Shown here: piece by piece, positions 11,933 to 13,045 of the stretch
Position numbering within the stretch: position 1 is the first letter of the stretch
Layout of the letters: each line of letters starts with the position of its first letter
NCBI GenBank assembly: GCA_934569425.1
Contig: CAKTKM010000029.1
Coordinates: 1 to 13,045 of the forward strand
DNA: 13,045 nucleotides
Origin: an uncultured Oscillospiraceae bacterium
Lineage (GTDB): Bacteria; Bacillota; Clostridia; Oscillospirales; Oscillospiraceae
Direction of reading: 5' to 3'
Program-made: the position numbers and the translations under genes
The notes under the pieces: model-generated
Database searches by the model: none
What the model was told of the DNA's origin: nothing
Seen by the model: the letters and a program-made list of their open reading frames with translations, nothing else

Positions 11933-11982
11933 CGAAAAGCGCCGTTTGTCAGGCTTTTAACTTGCCTGCGGCGCCCTTTTCG
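11933..11982 (+). terminator. Hairpin after spmB, overlapping the next promoter
   Basis: CGAAAA and GCGCCG (11933-11944) pair with CGGCGC and TTTTCG (11969-11982), leaving two bases bulged. Inside, CAGGC (11950-11954) pairs with GCCTG (11964-11968). The 3' side ends in TTTT, but there is no longer U-run. It begins 40 nt past the spmB stop and probably ends that transcript. Its right arm contains the -35 of the following promoter. Confidence 0.6.
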
Positions 11983-11990
11983 TGTATACT
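11962..11990 (+). promoter_or_regulatory. Promoter of the DUF1538 gene
   Basis: A -35 TTGCCT (11962-11967), a 17-nt spacer and a -10 TATACT (11985-11990) place the transcription start near 11997, about 65 nt before the TTG start. The leader contains an imperfect hairpin (around 12008-12032, GTGGCGC with GCGCCAC), whose role, if any, is unknown. Confidence 0.72.
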
Positions 11991-12061
11991 GAAATCAAAA
12001 TACGCTGTGGCGCACCGGTCTCCGGCGCGCCACAACCAAACAGAAGCAAAGGAGCGATAGC

Positions 12062-13045
12062 TTGACCAGTCGTAACGTCATCAACAGCAAACTGAAAGAA
12101 GCGGTGGATTCCGTCGTCCCCATCACACTGATCGTGGCAGTGCTGTGCTTTTTCTTCATCCCCATCGGCAGCGGCCTGATGCTGGCCTTTCTGGTGGGCG
12201 CGGCCATGCTGATCGTGGGCATGGGTCTGTTTACCCTTGGCGCGGAGCTGTCCATGACCCAGATGGGCAATCTGGTGGGCGCGAAAATGACCAAATCCCG
12301 CCGCCTGTGGCTGATCCTTGTGCTGGCCTTCGTGCTGGGACTGGTGATCACCATTGCCGAGCCGGATCTGCAGGTGCTGGCGCAGAATGTACCGGGCATC
12401 GACAAGACCGCCCTGATCCTGACCGTCTCCGTGGGCGTGGGTATTTTCCTGACCATCTGTATGCTGCGCATCCTGCTGGGCATCTCCCTGCGGCTGCTGC
12501 TGCTGATCTTCTACGGACTGGTGTTCCTGCTGGCGGCTCTGTCCGATCCCGGCTTCCTGTCCGTAGCCTTTGACTCCGGCGGCGTCACCACCGGCCCCAT
12601 GACGGTACCCTTCATTATGGCGCTGGGCGTCGGCGTGGCCTCCATCCGAAGCGACGAAAACGCCAAGACCGACAGCTTCGGCCTTGTGGCGCTGTGCTCC
12701 ATCGGCCCCATTCTGGCGGTACTGCTGCTGGGCTTTCTGTATCCGGAGAACACCGCCTCCGCCGCGGAGACTGCGGTATCCGGCTTCGAGACCACCGTCT
12801 CCGTAGGCTTCAGCTATCTTGAAGAGCTGCCCGCCATGATGGGTGAGGTGGCGGTCGCCCTGCTGCCCATCTGCGTGTTCTTCCTGCTGTTTCAGATCTT
12901 CTCCCTGCGCCTGCGGAAGCTGCCGCTGCTGCGGATCTTCATCGGCGTGGGCTATACCTATGTGGGACTGGTTCTGTTCCTCACCGGCGTCAACGTTGGT
13001 TTCTCGTCTCTGGGCTATGTGCTGGGCGGCGCCATGGTGGACGAG
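12062..13045 (+). CDS. DUF1538 multi-pass membrane protein, C-terminus beyond window edge
   Basis: The frame opens at TTG 12062, with AAAGGAG (12048-12054) 7 nt before it, and stays open through the right edge: 328 codons, no stop. It starts MTSRNVINSKLKEAV and is highly hydrophobic with many membrane helices. It matches the DUF1538 pattern by recall: LGAELSMTQMGNLVGAKM (about 59-76), the LVITIAEPDLQVLAQ segment (about 95-109), AFDSGGVTTGPMTVPFIMALGVG (about 169-191), and LCSIGPI. Two inverted or repeated halves are common in this family; a second half probably follows the edge. Members are thought to be transporters, but no substrate is established to my knowledge. A TTG start is unusual but the Shine-Dalgarno and promoter agree; no nearby ATG in frame occurs before the first helix. 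Confidence 0.85.
   Translation, partial: MTSRNVINSKLKEAVDSVVPITLIVAVLCFFFIPIGSGLMLAFLVGAAMLIVGMGLFTLGAELSMTQMGNLVGAKMTKSRRLWLILVLAFVLGLVITIAEPDLQVLAQNVPGIDKTALILTVSVGVGIFLTICMLRILLGISLRLLLLIFYGLVFLLAALSDPGFLSVAFDSGGVTTGPMTVPFIMALGVGVASIRSDENAKTDSFGLVALCSIGPILAVLLLGFLYPENTASAAETAVSGFETTVSVGFSYLEELPAMMGEVAVALLPICVFFLLFQIFSLRLRKLPLLRIFIGVGYTYVGLVLFLTGVNVGFSSLGYVLGGAMVDE

Overview
The window is a high-GC segment (roughly 60% G+C by eye) with low-GC promoter gaps. It looks like a chromosomal piece of an anaerobic, spore-forming member of the Clostridia, probably an Oscillospiraceae-type gut bacterium. The signs are spmA/spmB spore maturation genes, a clostridial 2[4Fe-4S] ferredoxin, strong purine-rich Shine-Dalgarno sites with some GTG/TTG starts, and an AbrB-type regulator next to rsmI. 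The taxonomic call is inference. No phage genes, transposases, CRISPR arrays, tRNA or rRNA genes were seen. No gap longer than about 180 bases lacks a gene.

Layout. (1) 1-1730 (-) is an ABC exporter half-transporter whose last residues lie beyond the left edge. (2) 1855-2811 (-) is a membrane protein with a cytoplasmic zinc ribbon and outward bacterial Ig-like (Big2) domains. (3) 2986-4347 (+) is a two-gene unit of uridine kinase plus a membrane-anchored DUF218/YdcF protein, ending in a hairpin cluster. (4) 8314 down to 4469 (-) is a four-gene operon: purine nucleoside phosphorylase family, MtaD-type adenosine-derivative deaminase, MtnA-type aldose-1-phosphate isomerase, class II (FucA-type) aldolase. 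(5) 8482-8655 (+) is a divergently transcribed ferredoxin. (6) 8764-10310 (+) holds trmN6-like and rsmI RNA methyltransferase genes, followed by a convergent AbrB-type regulator (10395-10640, -). (7) 10800-11893 (+) is spmA-spmB. (8) 12062 to the right edge (+) is a DUF1538 membrane protein, incomplete.

The most interesting unit is the four-gene operon. Read in order, its enzymes form a complete route: 5'-deoxyadenosine (or methylthioadenosine) is deaminated, phosphorolysed, isomerised from an aldose-1-phosphate to a ketose-1-phosphate, and cleaved by an aldolase to dihydroxyacetone phosphate plus an aldehyde. This matches the logic of the described 'DHAP shunt' for disposing of radical-SAM and SAM by-products, but with a deaminase placed first. 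Sequence details agree with this reading. The phosphorylase carries the Asn typical of 6-oxopurine-specific enzymes, so it would need the deaminase first. At the position where related phosphorylases have a His touching the ribose 5'-OH, it has Asp. The isomerase keeps its catalytic Cys and Asp but is divergent elsewhere. No dioxygen-dependent methionine salvage genes (mtnK, mtnW/X, mtnB/C/D) are present in the window.

The promoters are unusually easy to read. Most transcription units have a sigma-A-like -35/-10 pair with 16-18 nt spacing, and most units end in recognisable hairpins. The trmN6-rsmI-(abrB, reversed) order matches the yabB-yabC-abrB neighbourhood of Bacillus subtilis, which supports those assignments.
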